Notes under the pieces: model-generated
The model's input: only the letters and a program-made list of their open reading frames with translations
Database searches by the model: none
Told to the model about the DNA's origin: nothing
Origin: Hyphomonadaceae bacterium
GTDB taxonomy: Bacteria; Pseudomonadota; Alphaproteobacteria; Caulobacterales; Hyphomonadaceae
Assembly: GCA_030158285.1 (NCBI GenBank)
Contig: JAOATF010000125.1
Coordinates: 1-47,761, forward strand
DNA: 47,761 bases
Reading direction: 5' to 3'
Program-made: the position numbers and the translations under genes
Shown: one piece after another, positions 18,509 to 27,391 of the stretch
Numbering within the stretch: the first letter of the stretch is position 1
Layout of the letters: each line of letters begins with the position of its first letter

Positions 18509-20239
18509 ATGAAATCGTTCGCGGCGGGCGTTGCCGCGCTGGCGCTGTTTGCCGCCTGCACCAATGAGACCAAGCCTGCGGATGCGCCGGCGGCGACCGC
18601 GAAGGGCGAGGCGATGGTGGCCGCTGCCGATCCGCTGGCGGTCGAGGCGGGGCTGGAGATGCTGCGGCAGGGCGGCAGCGCGATCGATGCGGCGATTGCC
18701 GTTGAGCTGACACTCGGGTTGGTGGAGCCGGAATCCTCTGGCATCGGGGGCGGCGGTTTCCTGGTGCACTATCGCGGGAGTGATCAAGCGATCGATGCCT
18801 ATGACGGGCGCGAGTGGGCGCCGGCGGGCGCGACGCCGGACATGTTCATGGTCGACGGCAAGCCCCTGCCCTTCGAGCTGGCGCAGGCGAGCGGCAAGTC
18901 GGTGGGCACGCCCGCGCTGATCCCGATGCTGAAGCTGGTGCATGAGCAACATGGCAAGCTGCCATGGGCCAAGTTGTTCGATCCGGCGATCAAGCTGGCG
19001 GAAGATGGTTTTGTTGTCGGGCCGCGGTTGAGCAAGAGCCTTGCGAGTTTTGCGCCCATGTTTGCGGAGGATGCGCAGGCGCGCGCGATCTATCTCGATG
19101 CGGATGGCAAGCCGTGGCCGCAGGGATATGTGCTGAAGAACCCGGAGTATGCGAAATCATTGCGCGCGATTGCGGCGGATGGGCCGGGGGCGATGACGCA
19201 GGGCGCGATTGCTGACGCCATTGTGAGATCGGCGCAGCGTGAGCCGCGCGCCGGAACGCTGGCGGTTGCGGACCTGCAGGCGTATGCGCCGCGGAGGCTG
19301 GATGCGTTGTGTGCGCCGTTCCGCGTCTATCGCGTGTGCACGATGCCCTCCCCGAGTTCAGCGAATGCGATGCTGTCGATCCTCGGGCTTTATGAGCGCG
19401 CACGGCCGACGCCGGGTGGTCCAACGAACATCGAGGACTGGGCCGCCTATGTGTGGGCGAGCCGGCTGTCTTACGTGGACCGCGATCACTACATGGCGGA
19501 CGACCGTTTCGTGCAGGCGCCGACGCAGGAACTGATTGCGCCGGCGTATCTGGATGCGCGGGCAAAGCTGATTGACCTGTCCAAAGGACAGGCGGCGATG
19601 CCGGTGGGGACGCCTGCGGGCGAGGCGCTGCGCGACAAGTGGGGCAGCGAGGCGATGCAGGAGCATGGCACGACGCACCTGTCGATCGTGGACCATGAGG
19701 GCAATGCGGTGTCGCTGACGGCGACGATTGAATCGGAATACGGCGCGCATCGCATGGCGGGCGGGTTCTGGCTCAACAACCAGCTGACGGATTTCTCGCT
19801 GGAGCCGGTGATCGGCGGCAAGCCGGCGGCCAACGCCGTCGCGCCACGGAAAGCGCCGCGCTCCTCGATGTCGCCGTCGGTGATTACCGACAAGGACGGC
19901 AAGCTGGTGATGGTGGTGGGCTCGATGGGCGGCAGCACGATCATCGCCTCTGTCTCGCGCACCATCATCGGCGTGCTGGACTGGAAGCAGACGCCGCAGG
20001 AGGCCGTGGGCACGCAGGCCGTGTTTGCACGCACGCCGGAGATCATGGTGGAAGCCTCGCGCATGCCGCAGGAGATGTCGGATGCGCTGGGCAAGCTCGG
20101 CTGGCGCATCGTGCCGGAGGCGCTCGGCAGCGGCACGCACGCGATCCTGGTGACGCCGAAGGGTCTGATCGGCGGAGCGGACCCGCGCGAGGAAGGTGCC
20201 GCGGTGGGGCTGCCCGCGCCGGCGCTTTCGCCGGAATAA
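18509..20239 (+). CDS. ggt: Gamma-glutamyltransferase lipoprotein
   Basis: The 576-aa protein starts with a lipoprotein signal (MKSFAAGVAALALFAAC), so it is predicted to be lipid-anchored; most bacterial GGTs are soluble periplasmic enzymes. The N-terminal part has GLVEPESSGIGGGGFLVHY. The autoprocessing site is EHGTTHLSIVD, with T388 the likely nucleophile released at the N-terminus of the small subunit. VVGSMGGSTII is the glycine-rich substrate loop. GGT cleaves glutathione and other gamma-glutamyl peptides. An in-frame ATG at 18470 would only lengthen the signal region. It is followed by a bidirectional hairpin terminator. Confidence 0.93.
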   Translation: MKSFAAGVAALALFAACTNETKPADAPAATAKGEAMVAAADPLAVEAGLEMLRQGGSAIDAAIAVELTLGLVEPESSGIGGGGFLVHYRGSDQAIDAYDGREWAPAGATPDMFMVDGKPLPFELAQASGKSVGTPALIPMLKLVHEQHGKLPWAKLFDPAIKLAEDGFVVGPRLSKSLASFAPMFAEDAQARAIYLDADGKPWPQGYVLKNPEYAKSLRAIAADGPGAMTQGAIADAIVRSAQREPRAGTLAVADLQAYAPRRLDALCAPFRVYRVCTMPSPSSANAMLSILGLYERARPTPGGPTNIEDWAAYVWASRLSYVDRDHYMADDRFVQAPTQELIAPAYLDARAKLIDLSKGQAAMPVGTPAGEALRDKWGSEAMQEHGTTHLSIVDHEGNAVSLTATIESEYGAHRMAGGFWLNNQLTDFSLEPVIGGKPAANAVAPRKAPRSSMSPSVITDKDGKLVMVVGSMGGSTIIASVSRTIIGVLDWKQTPQEAVGTQAVFARTPEIMVEASRMPQEMSDALGKLGWRIVPEALGSGTHAILVTPKGLIGGADPREEGAAVGLPAPALSPE

Positions 20240-20249
20240 GGGGGAGGCG

Positions 20250-20280
20250 TTCTCGGGCTTGACCCGAGAACCTTTTTTCT
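20250..20280 (+). terminator. Terminator hairpin (TTCTCGGG/CCCGAGAA) after ggt
   Basis: TTCTCGGG, a 5-base loop CTTGA, then CCCGAGAA and a run of six T after CC. It ends ggt. The hairpin sequence recurs in reverse orientation at 20314-20336, so it belongs to a repeat family as well as acting as a terminator. Confidence 0.78.
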
Positions 20281-20313
20281 GACTGCGAGCCTCGGTTTGG
20301 CAGATGAAGAAGG

Positions 20314-20336
20314 ATTCTCGGGTCAAGCCCGAGAAT
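20314..20336 (-). repeat. Second copy of the TTCTCGGG...CCCGAGAA palindrome, inverted
   Basis: ATTCTCGGG, TCAAG, CCCGAGAAT. Its reverse complement is the hairpin at 20250-20270, so two copies face each other in the gap between the convergent ggt and oxidoreductase genes. Looks like a REP-type dispersed palindrome and may terminate the minus-strand gene. Confidence 0.7.
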
Positions 20337-20344
20337 GACTTGTC

Positions 20345-21349
20345 CTAACTCACCTTCACCATCCGCTTGCCGATATTGGCGCCAGCGAGGAGGCCGATGA
20401 GGGCGTTGGGCAGCTGCTCGAAGCCGTCGACGATGTCTTCGCGCACTTTTAGCTGGCCACTGGCGACCCAGCCCTGCAGGTCGGCCAGCGCCTTCGCGTT
20501 CTGGTCTTCGTAGTCCATCACGATGAAGCCGCGCATGGTGAGGCGTTTGGTGACGATGAGGCCGGGGACGCCGCGCGGGCCGTGGGCGGAAGGCGCGTCG
20601 TATTGCGAGACAGCGCCGCAGCAGGCGATGCGGCCATTGTTGTTCATGTTGAACAGGCAGGCTTCGAGCACACTGCCGCCGACATTGTCGAAATAGACGT
20701 CGATGCCTTTGGGCACGGCCGCGCGTAGCGCCTTTGAGAATTCGGGCGCCTTGTAATCCACGGCGGCGTCGAACCCGAGTTCGCTGGTGAGCAGGGCGCA
20801 CTTGTCTGCGCCGCCCGCGATGCCGACGACACGGCAGCCCTTGATCTTGGCGATCTGGCCGACGAGCGAGCCGACGGATCCGCCCGCAGCGGAGACAACG
20901 ACGGTTTCACCTGCTCGTGGCTGTCCGCAATCAAGCAGGCCGAAATAGGCGGTGAGACCGGCAACGCCATAGACGCTCATCATGTAGGTGAGCGGCTGGC
21001 CGGCGGGCGCCTTGCCGAGCTTTTCGAGATGCTTGGCATTCAGCGCGGCATAATCCTGCCAGCCGGTGTCGGCCCAGACGAGATCGCCGGGCGCGAAACC
21101 GGGTGCGCGGCTTTCGACGACCTCGGCGAGCGCGCCGCCGGCCATCACGTCGCCCGCCTTCAGGGCGGCGCGGTAAGTCGCGCCCCACATCCAGGCGCGG
21201 TTGGCGGCATCGAGCGAGACATAGCGTGTGCGGACCAGCACCTCGCCGTCCCCCGGCGACGGCATGGCGCCTTCGCTGAGGCGGAAGACATCGGGGGTGA
21301 GTTTCGACGTCGGCAGGTGATCGATGAGGAACTGGCGGTTGGTCGGCAT
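20345..21349 (-). CDS. NADP-dependent MDR-family oxidoreductase (CurA/prostaglandin-reductase-like)
   Basis: The 334-aa zinc-free medium-chain reductase starts MPTNRQFLIDHLP. It shows the family VSLDAANRAWM segment, a Rossmann fold with AAGGSVGSLVGQIAKIKG (residues about 150-168), and FDNVGGSVLEACL. These enzymes reduce the double bond of alpha,beta-unsaturated ketones or aldehydes with NADPH, often in detoxification. It is divergent from the metallo-beta-lactamase gene, with 101 bases between, but nothing shows that they share a pathway. Confidence 0.9.
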   Translation of the reverse strand: MPTNRQFLIDHLPTSKLTPDVFRLSEGAMPSPGDGEVLVRTRYVSLDAANRAWMWGATYRAALKAGDVMAGGALAEVVESRAPGFAPGDLVWADTGWQDYAALNAKHLEKLGKAPAGQPLTYMMSVYGVAGLTAYFGLLDCGQPRAGETVVVSAAGGSVGSLVGQIAKIKGCRVVGIAGGADKCALLTSELGFDAAVDYKAPEFSKALRAAVPKGIDVYFDNVGGSVLEACLFNMNNNGRIACCGAVSQYDAPSAHGPRGVPGLIVTKRLTMRGFIVMDYEDQNAKALADLQGWVASGQLKVREDIVDGFEQLPNALIGLLAGANIGKRMVKVS

Positions 21350-21450
21350 AGGTCGATCTCTCTATCTGTCACGGGACCTCGCCATCCCGCGTTTGAGGCT
21401 GATAGTGTGCGGATCAGAAGACGACGCAACAGGAATCGCGGGAGCAACGC

Positions 21451-22314
21451 ATGAAGGGCTGGATGGGCGCGGGGCTTGCCGCAGCGGTTATGGCGACAAG
21501 CGCGCCTGCGCTGGCGCAGGGCAATAACTGGAACACGCCGACCGAGCCTTTCCATGTGATCGACAATGTCTGGTATGTCGGCACGGAGGGGCTTTCGGCC
21601 TTCCTGTTCGTGACGCCTGAGGGGCATATCCTGCTCGACGGAGCGACGCCGCAGGGCGCGCCGATGATCGAGGCGAACATTGCGAAGCTGGGGTTCAAGC
21701 TGAGCGATGTGAAAGTGCTGCTGAACAGCCATGCGCACTTCGATCATTCGGGCGGGCTGGCGCAGCTGAAGAAGGATACGGGCGCGCCGCTCTATGCGAT
21801 GGAGGGCGATGTCTCGGCGCTGGAGGGCGGGTTCTATCTCGGCAGTGAGAGCGTGCATGCGATGGATGCGCCGCCGGTGAAGGTGGATCGCAAGCTGAAG
21901 AATGGCGACACGGTGAAGCTGGGCGGGTTTACCCTGACGGCGCACCTGACGCCGGGCCATTCGCGCGGCTGCACATCCTGGGGCACGACGCTGCATGATG
22001 GCGGCAAGGCGTATGAGGCGCTGGTGTTCTGCTCGGCGACGGTGGCGGCCAACCGCATCACGGCGCCGGAACAGTATGAGGGGATCGTCGGCGACTATCG
22101 CGCGACGTTCGCCAAGACAAAGACGATGAAGGTGGACATCCCGCTGGCGCCGCATCCGGAATTCTTCGGGCTGCTGGAGAAGAACGCGAAGGCCAAGGCC
22201 GATCCGAAGGCGGTGAACCCGTTCATTGAACCAGCGGCGTTCGGCGCGTTGATCGCGAAGCTGGAGACGGCGTTCGAGACGACGCTGAAGGAGCGGAGCG
22301 CGAAGGGGCAGTAA
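21451..22314 (+). CDS. Subclass B3-like metallo-beta-lactamase
   Basis: The 287-aa precursor has a signal peptide (AAAVMATSAPALA-Q), placing it in the periplasm. All zinc ligands expected of subclass B3 are present: HAHFDH with H94, H96, D98 and H99, TPGHSRGCTSW with H170, and APHPEFF with H235. Substrate-loop region EGLSAFLFVTPEGHILLDG also fits. B3 enzymes hydrolyse penicillins, cephalosporins and carbapenems. Many chromosomal relatives in environmental bacteria have this sequence type, so beta-lactam hydrolysis is likely but unproven. No mobile element flanks it. Confidence 0.88.
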   Translation: MKGWMGAGLAAAVMATSAPALAQGNNWNTPTEPFHVIDNVWYVGTEGLSAFLFVTPEGHILLDGATPQGAPMIEANIAKLGFKLSDVKVLLNSHAHFDHSGGLAQLKKDTGAPLYAMEGDVSALEGGFYLGSESVHAMDAPPVKVDRKLKNGDTVKLGGFTLTAHLTPGHSRGCTSWGTTLHDGGKAYEALVFCSATVAANRITAPEQYEGIVGDYRATFAKTKTMKVDIPLAPHPEFFGLLEKNAKAKADPKAVNPFIEPAAFGALIAKLETAFETTLKERSAKGQ

Positions 22315-22540
22315 GCTTCCGGCCTCTGTACTCTGCACCGCGTCCGACGCTTCGCGTCGAACCCCAGACGAACGTCGGGATCCAGGGCTGCCCTCGCATC
22401 TTGTCCCGACTTGCAGCTTCAAGCCTGCGGGCGTTGAGGCACGTTTCCTGGGTCCCGACGTTCGTCGGGACGAGCGGGGATGGATGCGCGCGCAGCAGTT
22501 GAAAAGGCCCTTTTCAACCGCCAGCGCGCTTGACAATACT
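22315..22540. repeat. Gene-free stretch with GACGAACGTCGGG-type inverted repeats
   Basis: GACGAACGTCGGGATCCAGG at about 22368-22387 recurs inverted at about 22448-22473 (CCTGGG then TCCCGAC-GTTC-GTCGGGA, itself a hairpin). A smaller hairpin, CGACGC/GCGTCG, lies at 22345-22359. These look like dispersed alphaproteobacterial palindromes. They may terminate the beta-lactamase transcript. No ORF with gene character was seen here. Confidence 0.6.
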
Positions 22541-22555
22541 TGAGAATGAGTTGCA
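22541..22555 (+). promoter_or_regulatory. Possible Fur-type iron box
   Basis: TGAGAAT, G, AGTTGCA fits the 7-1-7 Fur half-site model (TGATAAT-N-ATTATCA) at 10 of 14 positions, the left half at 6/7. It lies about 100 bases upstream of the small unknown gene at 22658. A TTGACA lies just before it at 22530, but its -10 partner is poor. Confidence 0.33.
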
Positions 22556-22657
22556 ACTGCATGTGTGACCGAGGCTGGCGACGGCTGAAGTCCTTTCAAA
22601 CAGCCCGATCTGACGATCGACGGCGGCGGCTCGGCCGTGCGCCGAAGGAGAGCCCGC

Positions 22658-23197
22658 ATGCATGACCACGAGATCATTCCCGGTGTTTGGCTTGGTGCGC
22701 TGGGGCTGAGCGAGCGGTTGATGATCGGGGCGATACGGATGATCGGCGCGGGGCGTGGCAAGTGTCCGAACCTGTCGGGGGCATTCGAGAACCATCTCGG
22801 CTCGCAGGGTGCGGCGGGGGCGCAGGGGGCGAACATGATGGCGTTTGCGCTGTGCGCGGAGAGCCAGCGCAAGCTGACGCTCGGCTGGCTGTGCGTGCGA
22901 GGCGTGACGTGGGATGAAGCGGCGATCCTGGCGATGCTGGAGGCGGCGCAGCGGGCGGACTCGCAAGGCGTTGCGCGATGGCTGTCGCGGCTGGGTGTTG
23001 TTGAGCCCAGCCCGGCGCTGCAGCGCGGGATCGCCTGGTCCGCGGCTGCGTTCGCCATCGCGGGCAAGGCGTTCGACCCGGACATCGCCACGCTGACGCG
23101 GGCGCAGACATCCGCGACGGGACAGCTGCGCGAGCAGATCGAAACGCAGATGCAGGGCTTCGCCGGTGGCGCCCATCGCTGGCGCCACACGGACTGA
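22658..23197 (+). CDS. Unrecognised 179-aa helical protein
   Basis: The ATG at 22658 has an AAGGAG ribosome site, giving MHDHEIIPGVWLGALGLSER and about 179 residues. It appears alpha-helical and soluble, with three cysteines (GKCPNLS, LCAES, WLCVRG) and several His near the N-terminus and end. I do not recognise the family. The possible Fur box upstream raises an iron-related role, but that is inference. It converges on the SRPBCC lipoprotein gene with 6 bases between the ends. Confidence 0.68.
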   Translation: MHDHEIIPGVWLGALGLSERLMIGAIRMIGAGRGKCPNLSGAFENHLGSQGAAGAQGANMMAFALCAESQRKLTLGWLCVRGVTWDEAAILAMLEAAQRADSQGVARWLSRLGVVEPSPALQRGIAWSAAAFAIAGKAFDPDIATLTRAQTSATGQLREQIETQMQGFAGGAHRWRHTD

Positions 23198-23203
23198 AGC
23201 GGA

Positions 23204-23869
23204 CTAGTTGCGCGGCGCGGGCGGCGGCAGCGTGCCGCCCTCGGCGAGGATCTTCATGTTGGCGAGCGCGCCGTTGAAGGCCTTGCGGCGGCGTTCGACA
23301 TCGGCGGCTTTCGCCGCTTCGTCACCGGCGACCAGCGAGACGTCGTAGACCAGCGTGTAGAGAATCTTCGTTGTCTTCGCGTCGATGGCGCGGGCTTCGA
23401 GATTGCCGTGGTAAAGGTTGTAAGGGCGACCTTCGCGCACCGGCTGGGTGTAGGCGTAGGAGTATTCCGTTTTCGCGACGAGGATTTCCGCGCCCACGCT
23501 GCGGACCGAGCCGACCTCGCCTTCCTTGCCGGACGTCATCGTGCAGCCGGTGGCGATCTGGAACCATTCGGCGATGTCGCAATACTTGCCGATGCGGGCC
23601 CAGACATCCTTCACCGGCTTGTTGACCGTGATCTCCATCGGGATGGTGACGTAGGTGGGGTTGAGCACGGCGAGCGGCGGCGGGCTTGCGGGGGCCGCAA
23701 CCGGCGTGGGCGGAGGCGGCATGGGAACGGGGATTGCGATGACGGGTGGTGTGGCAACCGGCGGCGCGATACTGGCTACGGGTGTTTCCACAGTACGCGC
23801 GTGGACGAGGACGCAGCCGGGCAGCATGCCAGCGAGCATGAGGGCGCCAAGTATGCGAGCGTGGTTCAT
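23204..23869 (-). CDS. SRPBCC-domain lipoprotein
   Basis: The 221-aa precursor has a lipobox (LAGMLPGC at residues 12-19), then a Pro/Val/Ala-rich linker of about 50 residues. The C-terminal START/polyketide-cyclase-like domain contains EITVNKPVKDVWARIGKYCDIAEWF and GSVRSVG. Such domains bind hydrophobic ligands in a deep pocket; the ligand is unknown. The linker would hold the domain away from the membrane. It is 64 bases from ruvB on the same strand, so read-through from ruvB is possible. Confidence 0.85.
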   Translation of the reverse strand: MNHARILGALMLAGMLPGCVLVHARTVETPVASIAPPVATPPVIAIPVPMPPPPTPVAAPASPPPLAVLNPTYVTIPMEITVNKPVKDVWARIGKYCDIAEWFQIATGCTMTSGKEGEVGSVRSVGAEILVAKTEYSYAYTQPVREGRPYNLYHGNLEARAIDAKTTKILYTLVYDVSLVAGDEAAKAADVERRRKAFNGALANMKILAEGGTLPPPAPRN

Positions 23870-23933
23870 CCGTTCCTCCCGGGGAATCTGTTTGCGTCAC
23901 CGGTAGCGGCAGGATGGGCGCGCGCCAAGGGCG

Positions 23934-24980
23934 CTATTCGTCCGCGCTGTCAGCGTCGTCCTCGAACAGCGGCTGCTGGAACGCCGCCGGGGCTTTGAGA
24001 CCGATGCGTTCCCAGGCTTTGGGGGTGGCGACGCGGCCGCGGGGTGTGCGGGCGACGAAGCCTTGCTGCATCAGGTAAGGCTCGATCACTTCCTCGATGG
24101 CGTCGCGGGCTTCTGATAGCGCAGCGGCGAGTGTGTCCGCGCCGACGGGGCCGCCCGAGTAGGTTTTCACGAGGGCGGTGAGATAGCGGCGGTCGAGCGC
24201 GTCGAGGCCGTCTTCGTCCACTTCCAGGCGGGCGAGTGCGCTGGCGGCGCCCTTGCGGTCGATCTTCACGCCATCGGCTTCGCAGAAGTCGCGGACGCGG
24301 CGCAGGAGACGAACGGCGATGCGGGGTGTGCCGCGTGACCGGCCGGCGATTTCTTCGGCGCCATCCTGCGTGATGTTGGCGCCGAGCTTCAGCCCTGCCC
24401 GCTTCACGATGGAGCCGAGTTCTTCGCGGGTGTAGAATTCAAGGCGGATCGGAATGCCGAAACGATCGCGCAGGGGCGTGGACAGGAGACCCGCGCGCGT
24501 GGTGGCGCCGACGAGCGTGAAGGGCGGCAGGTCGATCTTCACCGAGCGGGCCGAGGGGCCTTCGCCGATGATGAGATCGAGCGTGTGATCTTCCATCGCG
24601 GGATAGAGAATTTCCTCCACGTGCGATGGCAGGCGGTGGATCTCGTCGATGAAGAGAACATCGCGCGGTTCGAGATTGGTGAGCAGGGCCGCGAGATCGC
24701 CAGCCTTGGCGATGACCGGGCCGGACGTGGAGCGGAAGCCGACGCCCATTTCGCGCGAGAGGATCTGCGCCAGCGTGGTCTTGCCTAAGCCGGGCGGGCC
24801 GGAGAGCAGGACGTGATCGAGCGCATCACCGCGATTGCGGGCGGCGGAGACGAAGACTTTGAGGTTGGCCTTGGCCGCCTGCTGGCCGGTGAAATCGTCG
24901 AACGCCGTCGGCCGCAGCGCGCGATCGACCGCTTCGCCGGGCTGGCGCTCTGGGTTGGTGACTTCGCCGTCTCTGGCCAT
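23934..24980 (-). CDS. ruvB: RuvB, Holliday-junction branch-migration ATPase
   Basis: The 348-aa AAA+ protein has the RuvB N-terminus [14 protein letters not shown], Walker A GPPGLGKT, Walker B DEIHRL and sensor [20 protein letters not shown]-terminal winged helix ends in [13 protein letters not shown]. It forms hexameric rings around DNA and is loaded by RuvA. The ATG at 24980 gives the normal N-terminus. An in-frame upstream start at 25127 would add 49 residues unlike RuvB. It is separated from ruvA by about 3.8 kb containing three unrelated genes. Confidence 0.97.
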   Translation of the reverse strand: MARDGEVTNPERQPGEAVDRALRPTAFDDFTGQQAAKANLKVFVSAARNRGDALDHVLLSGPPGLGKTTLAQILSREMGVGFRSTSGPVIAKAGDLAALLTNLEPRDVLFIDEIHRLPSHVEEILYPAMEDHTLDLIIGEGPSARSVKIDLPPFTLVGATTRAGLLSTPLRDRFGIPIRLEFYTREELGSIVKRAGLKLGANITQDGAEEIAGRSRGTPRIAVRLLRRVRDFCEADGVKIDRKGAASALARLEVDEDGLDALDRRYLTALVKTYSGGPVGADTLAAALSEARDAIEEVIEPYLMQQGFVARTPRGRVATPKAWERIGLKAPAAFQQPLFEDDADSADE

Positions 24981-25218
24981 GGACCCGCTTTTGGCATCGT
25001 TCGCCGCGCAATGGAACAGTTGAAGAACGAAGGGCGCGTTAAGACCGCCGCCGACGTCGCGCAGATGGGCGATTCCGAAGGATGAGAGTCCTCTCAAATC
25101 TCGTGGAACGCCAAGGCTTTCGTCCAACTTGCCGCGCGTCGGGCAGTATTGATTTTCGATATGGGCAAGCGCACGACTAGGGCTGTTCGGGGATTATTCT
25201 GTCGAGGAATTCCGGCCC

Positions 25219-26985
25219 ATGAAGCCCACACATCGAAGCAGGCATACGCTCAAGCTGGCGGCGGGGGCGGCGATCGCCCTTGTGCTGGCTGCGTGTTCAC
25301 CGGCGGCGGAGAAACCGGCCGAGCCGGCCAAGCCAGTGGCATCGGCGGCGTGGACCCAGCTGGTGAACGACTTCATCGAGAGCGACTCGAAGGCGAACCC
25401 GTCGGCTGCGTTCTACAACGGGCGCGCGGAGTATGCCGGCGTGTTGCCTGACTGGAGCGAGGCGGGCCTCAAGGCGGAGATCGCGCGGCTGCATGAGTGG
25501 AAGTCCAAGGCCGAGGCGATGGACCCGGCGACGCTGGACGACGCGCAGAAGTTCGAACGCGACTACGTGATCGCCGTGATCGACGGCACGCTGTTCTGGC
25601 GCGAGACGGCGGACTGGCCGCACAAGAACCCGACCTGGTACGGGCTCGACCCCGGCGTCTATCTCGACCGCGAGTATGCGGACCTGCCGAAGCGGATCGC
25701 CGACTATTCGAAATGGGCGTCGAACATTCCGGCGGCGGCAGAGCAGATCAAGGTCAACCTGAAAGGCCCGATGCCGAAGGCCTATCTGGACATGGCGCTG
25801 CACACGTTCAAGCCGACGGCGGAGTTCCTGAAATCCGAAGTACCGAAGGTGTTCGCCGGCGTGAGCGACCCTGCCCTGCAGGCGGAGTTCAAGAAGCAGA
25901 ACGCGGTGGCGGTCGCGGCCTTCATGGACCTCGACAAGCACTTCACCAGCCTGCGCAAGACGCAGGTGGACGACTTCGCGATGGGCCCGGACCTGTTTGC
26001 CAAGATGCTCTATGCCAACGAGCGCGTGGATGCGCCGCTGGAGGAGCTGGAGCGGATCGGGCGCGAGGACCTGAAGCGCAACCAGGATGCGATGGCGAAG
26101 GAATGTGCTGTCTATGCGCCGGGCAAGACCATCAAGGAATGCGTCGCCATCGAGGAATCGCACAAGCCGGAAGGCGGCGACTTCGTCGGCTATGCGCGGA
26201 AACAGCTGGTGGACCTGCGCCAGTTCGTGATCGACCATGATGTGGTGACGGTGCCGGGCGAAGAGTTGGCGATGGTGAAACAGTCGCCGCCGTACAACGC
26301 GCAGAACGGCGCCTATATCGACCCCTCCCCGCCGTTCGCGAAGAACCTGCCGGCGTTCTACAATATCGCAGCGCCGGATCCGACCTGGTCGAAGGCGAAG
26401 CAGGCGGACTACATTCCGGGCAAGGCGAACCTCCTGTTCACGTCAGTCCACGAAGTCTGGCCGGGCCACTTCCTGCAATTCCTGCATTCGAACCGCGCGG
26501 AGTCGATGTTCGGGAAAGTCTATGTTGGCTACGCGTTCGCTGAAGGCTGGGCGCACTATGCCGAGGAGATGATGTGGGACGAAGGTCTCGGCAATGGAGA
26601 CCCGGAGACGCATATCGGCCAGCTCTACAACGCCACGCTGCGCAATGTGCGCTTCCTGTCGGCGATCGGCATGCACACCAAGGGCATGACGCTGGCCGAG
26701 TCCAAGAAGATGTTCATGGACGAAGGCTATCAGGCCGAAGGCACGGCCGAGCAGCAGGCAGCACGCGGCGCGTATGACCCGGCATATCTCAACTACACGA
26801 TGGGCAAGCTGATGATCCGCAAGCTGCGCGATGACTGGTGCGCGGCGCATCCGGAGCTGGTGAAGGATGGCGATCCCAAGGCGTGCTGGAAGCCGTTCCA
26901 CGACGCGTTCCTGGCGTTCGGCGGACCGCCGATCCCGCTGGTGCGTGGCGCGATGATGCAGACGGCGCCGAAGGCGGTGTTCTAG
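25219..26985 (+). CDS. DUF885-family lipoprotein metallopeptidase
   Basis: The 588-aa precursor has a lipobox (AIALVLAAC). The DUF885 zinc motif is HEVWPGH (H411, E412, H417), followed by EGWAHYAEEMMWDEG with E442 as the expected third ligand; the C-terminal QAARGAYDPAYLNYTMGKL is also typical. This family resembles M3/M32 gluzincins and is thought to cleave peptides in the periplasm; substrates are unknown. It is divergent from ruvB and starts 238 bases from it. A repeat patch lies just after the stop. Confidence 0.9.
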   Translation: MKPTHRSRHTLKLAAGAAIALVLAACSPAAEKPAEPAKPVASAAWTQLVNDFIESDSKANPSAAFYNGRAEYAGVLPDWSEAGLKAEIARLHEWKSKAEAMDPATLDDAQKFERDYVIAVIDGTLFWRETADWPHKNPTWYGLDPGVYLDREYADLPKRIADYSKWASNIPAAAEQIKVNLKGPMPKAYLDMALHTFKPTAEFLKSEVPKVFAGVSDPALQAEFKKQNAVAVAAFMDLDKHFTSLRKTQVDDFAMGPDLFAKMLYANERVDAPLEELERIGREDLKRNQDAMAKECAVYAPGKTIKECVAIEESHKPEGGDFVGYARKQLVDLRQFVIDHDVVTVPGEELAMVKQSPPYNAQNGAYIDPSPPFAKNLPAFYNIAAPDPTWSKAKQADYIPGKANLLFTSVHEVWPGHFLQFLHSNRAESMFGKVYVGYAFAEGWAHYAEEMMWDEGLGNGDPETHIGQLYNATLRNVRFLSAIGMHTKGMTLAESKKMFMDEGYQAEGTAEQQAARGAYDPAYLNYTMGKLMIRKLRDDWCAAHPELVKDGDPKACWKPFHDAFLAFGGPPIPLVRGAMMQTAPKAVF

Positions 26986-26993
26986 GAGAAAGC

Positions 26994-27091
26994 GAATGGT
27001 GAGTAGGGAATAGGGAGTGGCGAGGCGAAGCAGCCCTTACACCTCTCACCATTCCCTGCTCACCACTCCCTACTCACCACTCCCTATTCCC
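26994..27091. repeat. Iterated CTCACCAYTCCCTA repeat patch with inverted arms
   Basis: The left arm (26994-27020) reads GGTGAGTAGGGAATAGGGAG. The right arm (27040-27091) has four tandem-like units of CTCACCAYTCCCTR in the opposite sense. The arms could form a long hairpin between the convergent DUF885 and SemiSWEET genes. The right end supplies the last two codons and the stop of the SemiSWEET gene. Confidence 0.75.
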
Positions 27092-27356
27092 TTGTCGTCC
27101 GCAGCACAGCCCGCACCTTTATCGTGAGGATCAGGCCGGCCAGAACCACCGTTACGGCGTTGGCGATGATGATCGACCACTGCATGGTGTAGAGACCGAA
27201 GACGAGCCAGAGCGTCACGCCGGCGGTGAACATTGAATACATCACCAGCGAAATCGCGGCCGTTTCGCGGGTGCGCAGCACTTTGTACGCCTGCGGCAGG
27301 AATGAACCTGTCGTCAGGACAGCTGCAACCGCACCGATGACTTCCGCGTTATTCAT
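27084..27356 (-). CDS. SemiSWEET-type sugar transporter (MtN3 half-transporter)
   Basis: The 90-aa protein has three membrane helices and the PQ-loop signature: AAVLTTGSFLPQAYKVLRTR followed by AAISLVMYSMFTAGVTLW and a third helix. SemiSWEETs dimerise to form a passive sugar channel across the inner membrane. Its 3' end lies in a repeat patch, which may have altered its last residues. It is divergent from DUF445 with only 35 bases between the starts, so their promoters must overlap or lie inside the genes. Confidence 0.9.
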   Translation of the reverse strand: MNNAEVIGAVAAVLTTGSFLPQAYKVLRTRETAAISLVMYSMFTAGVTLWLVFGLYTMQWSIIIANAVTVVLAGLILTIKVRAVLRTTRE

Positions 27357-27391
27357 CAAATTATCCCCGCCGCTGCGGAACGCGCTATAAC

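Noticed and set aside
21350-21450. Shared operator between the oxidoreductase and beta-lactamase genes
   Set aside because: The 101-base divergent gap holds no clear dyad or promoter pair.
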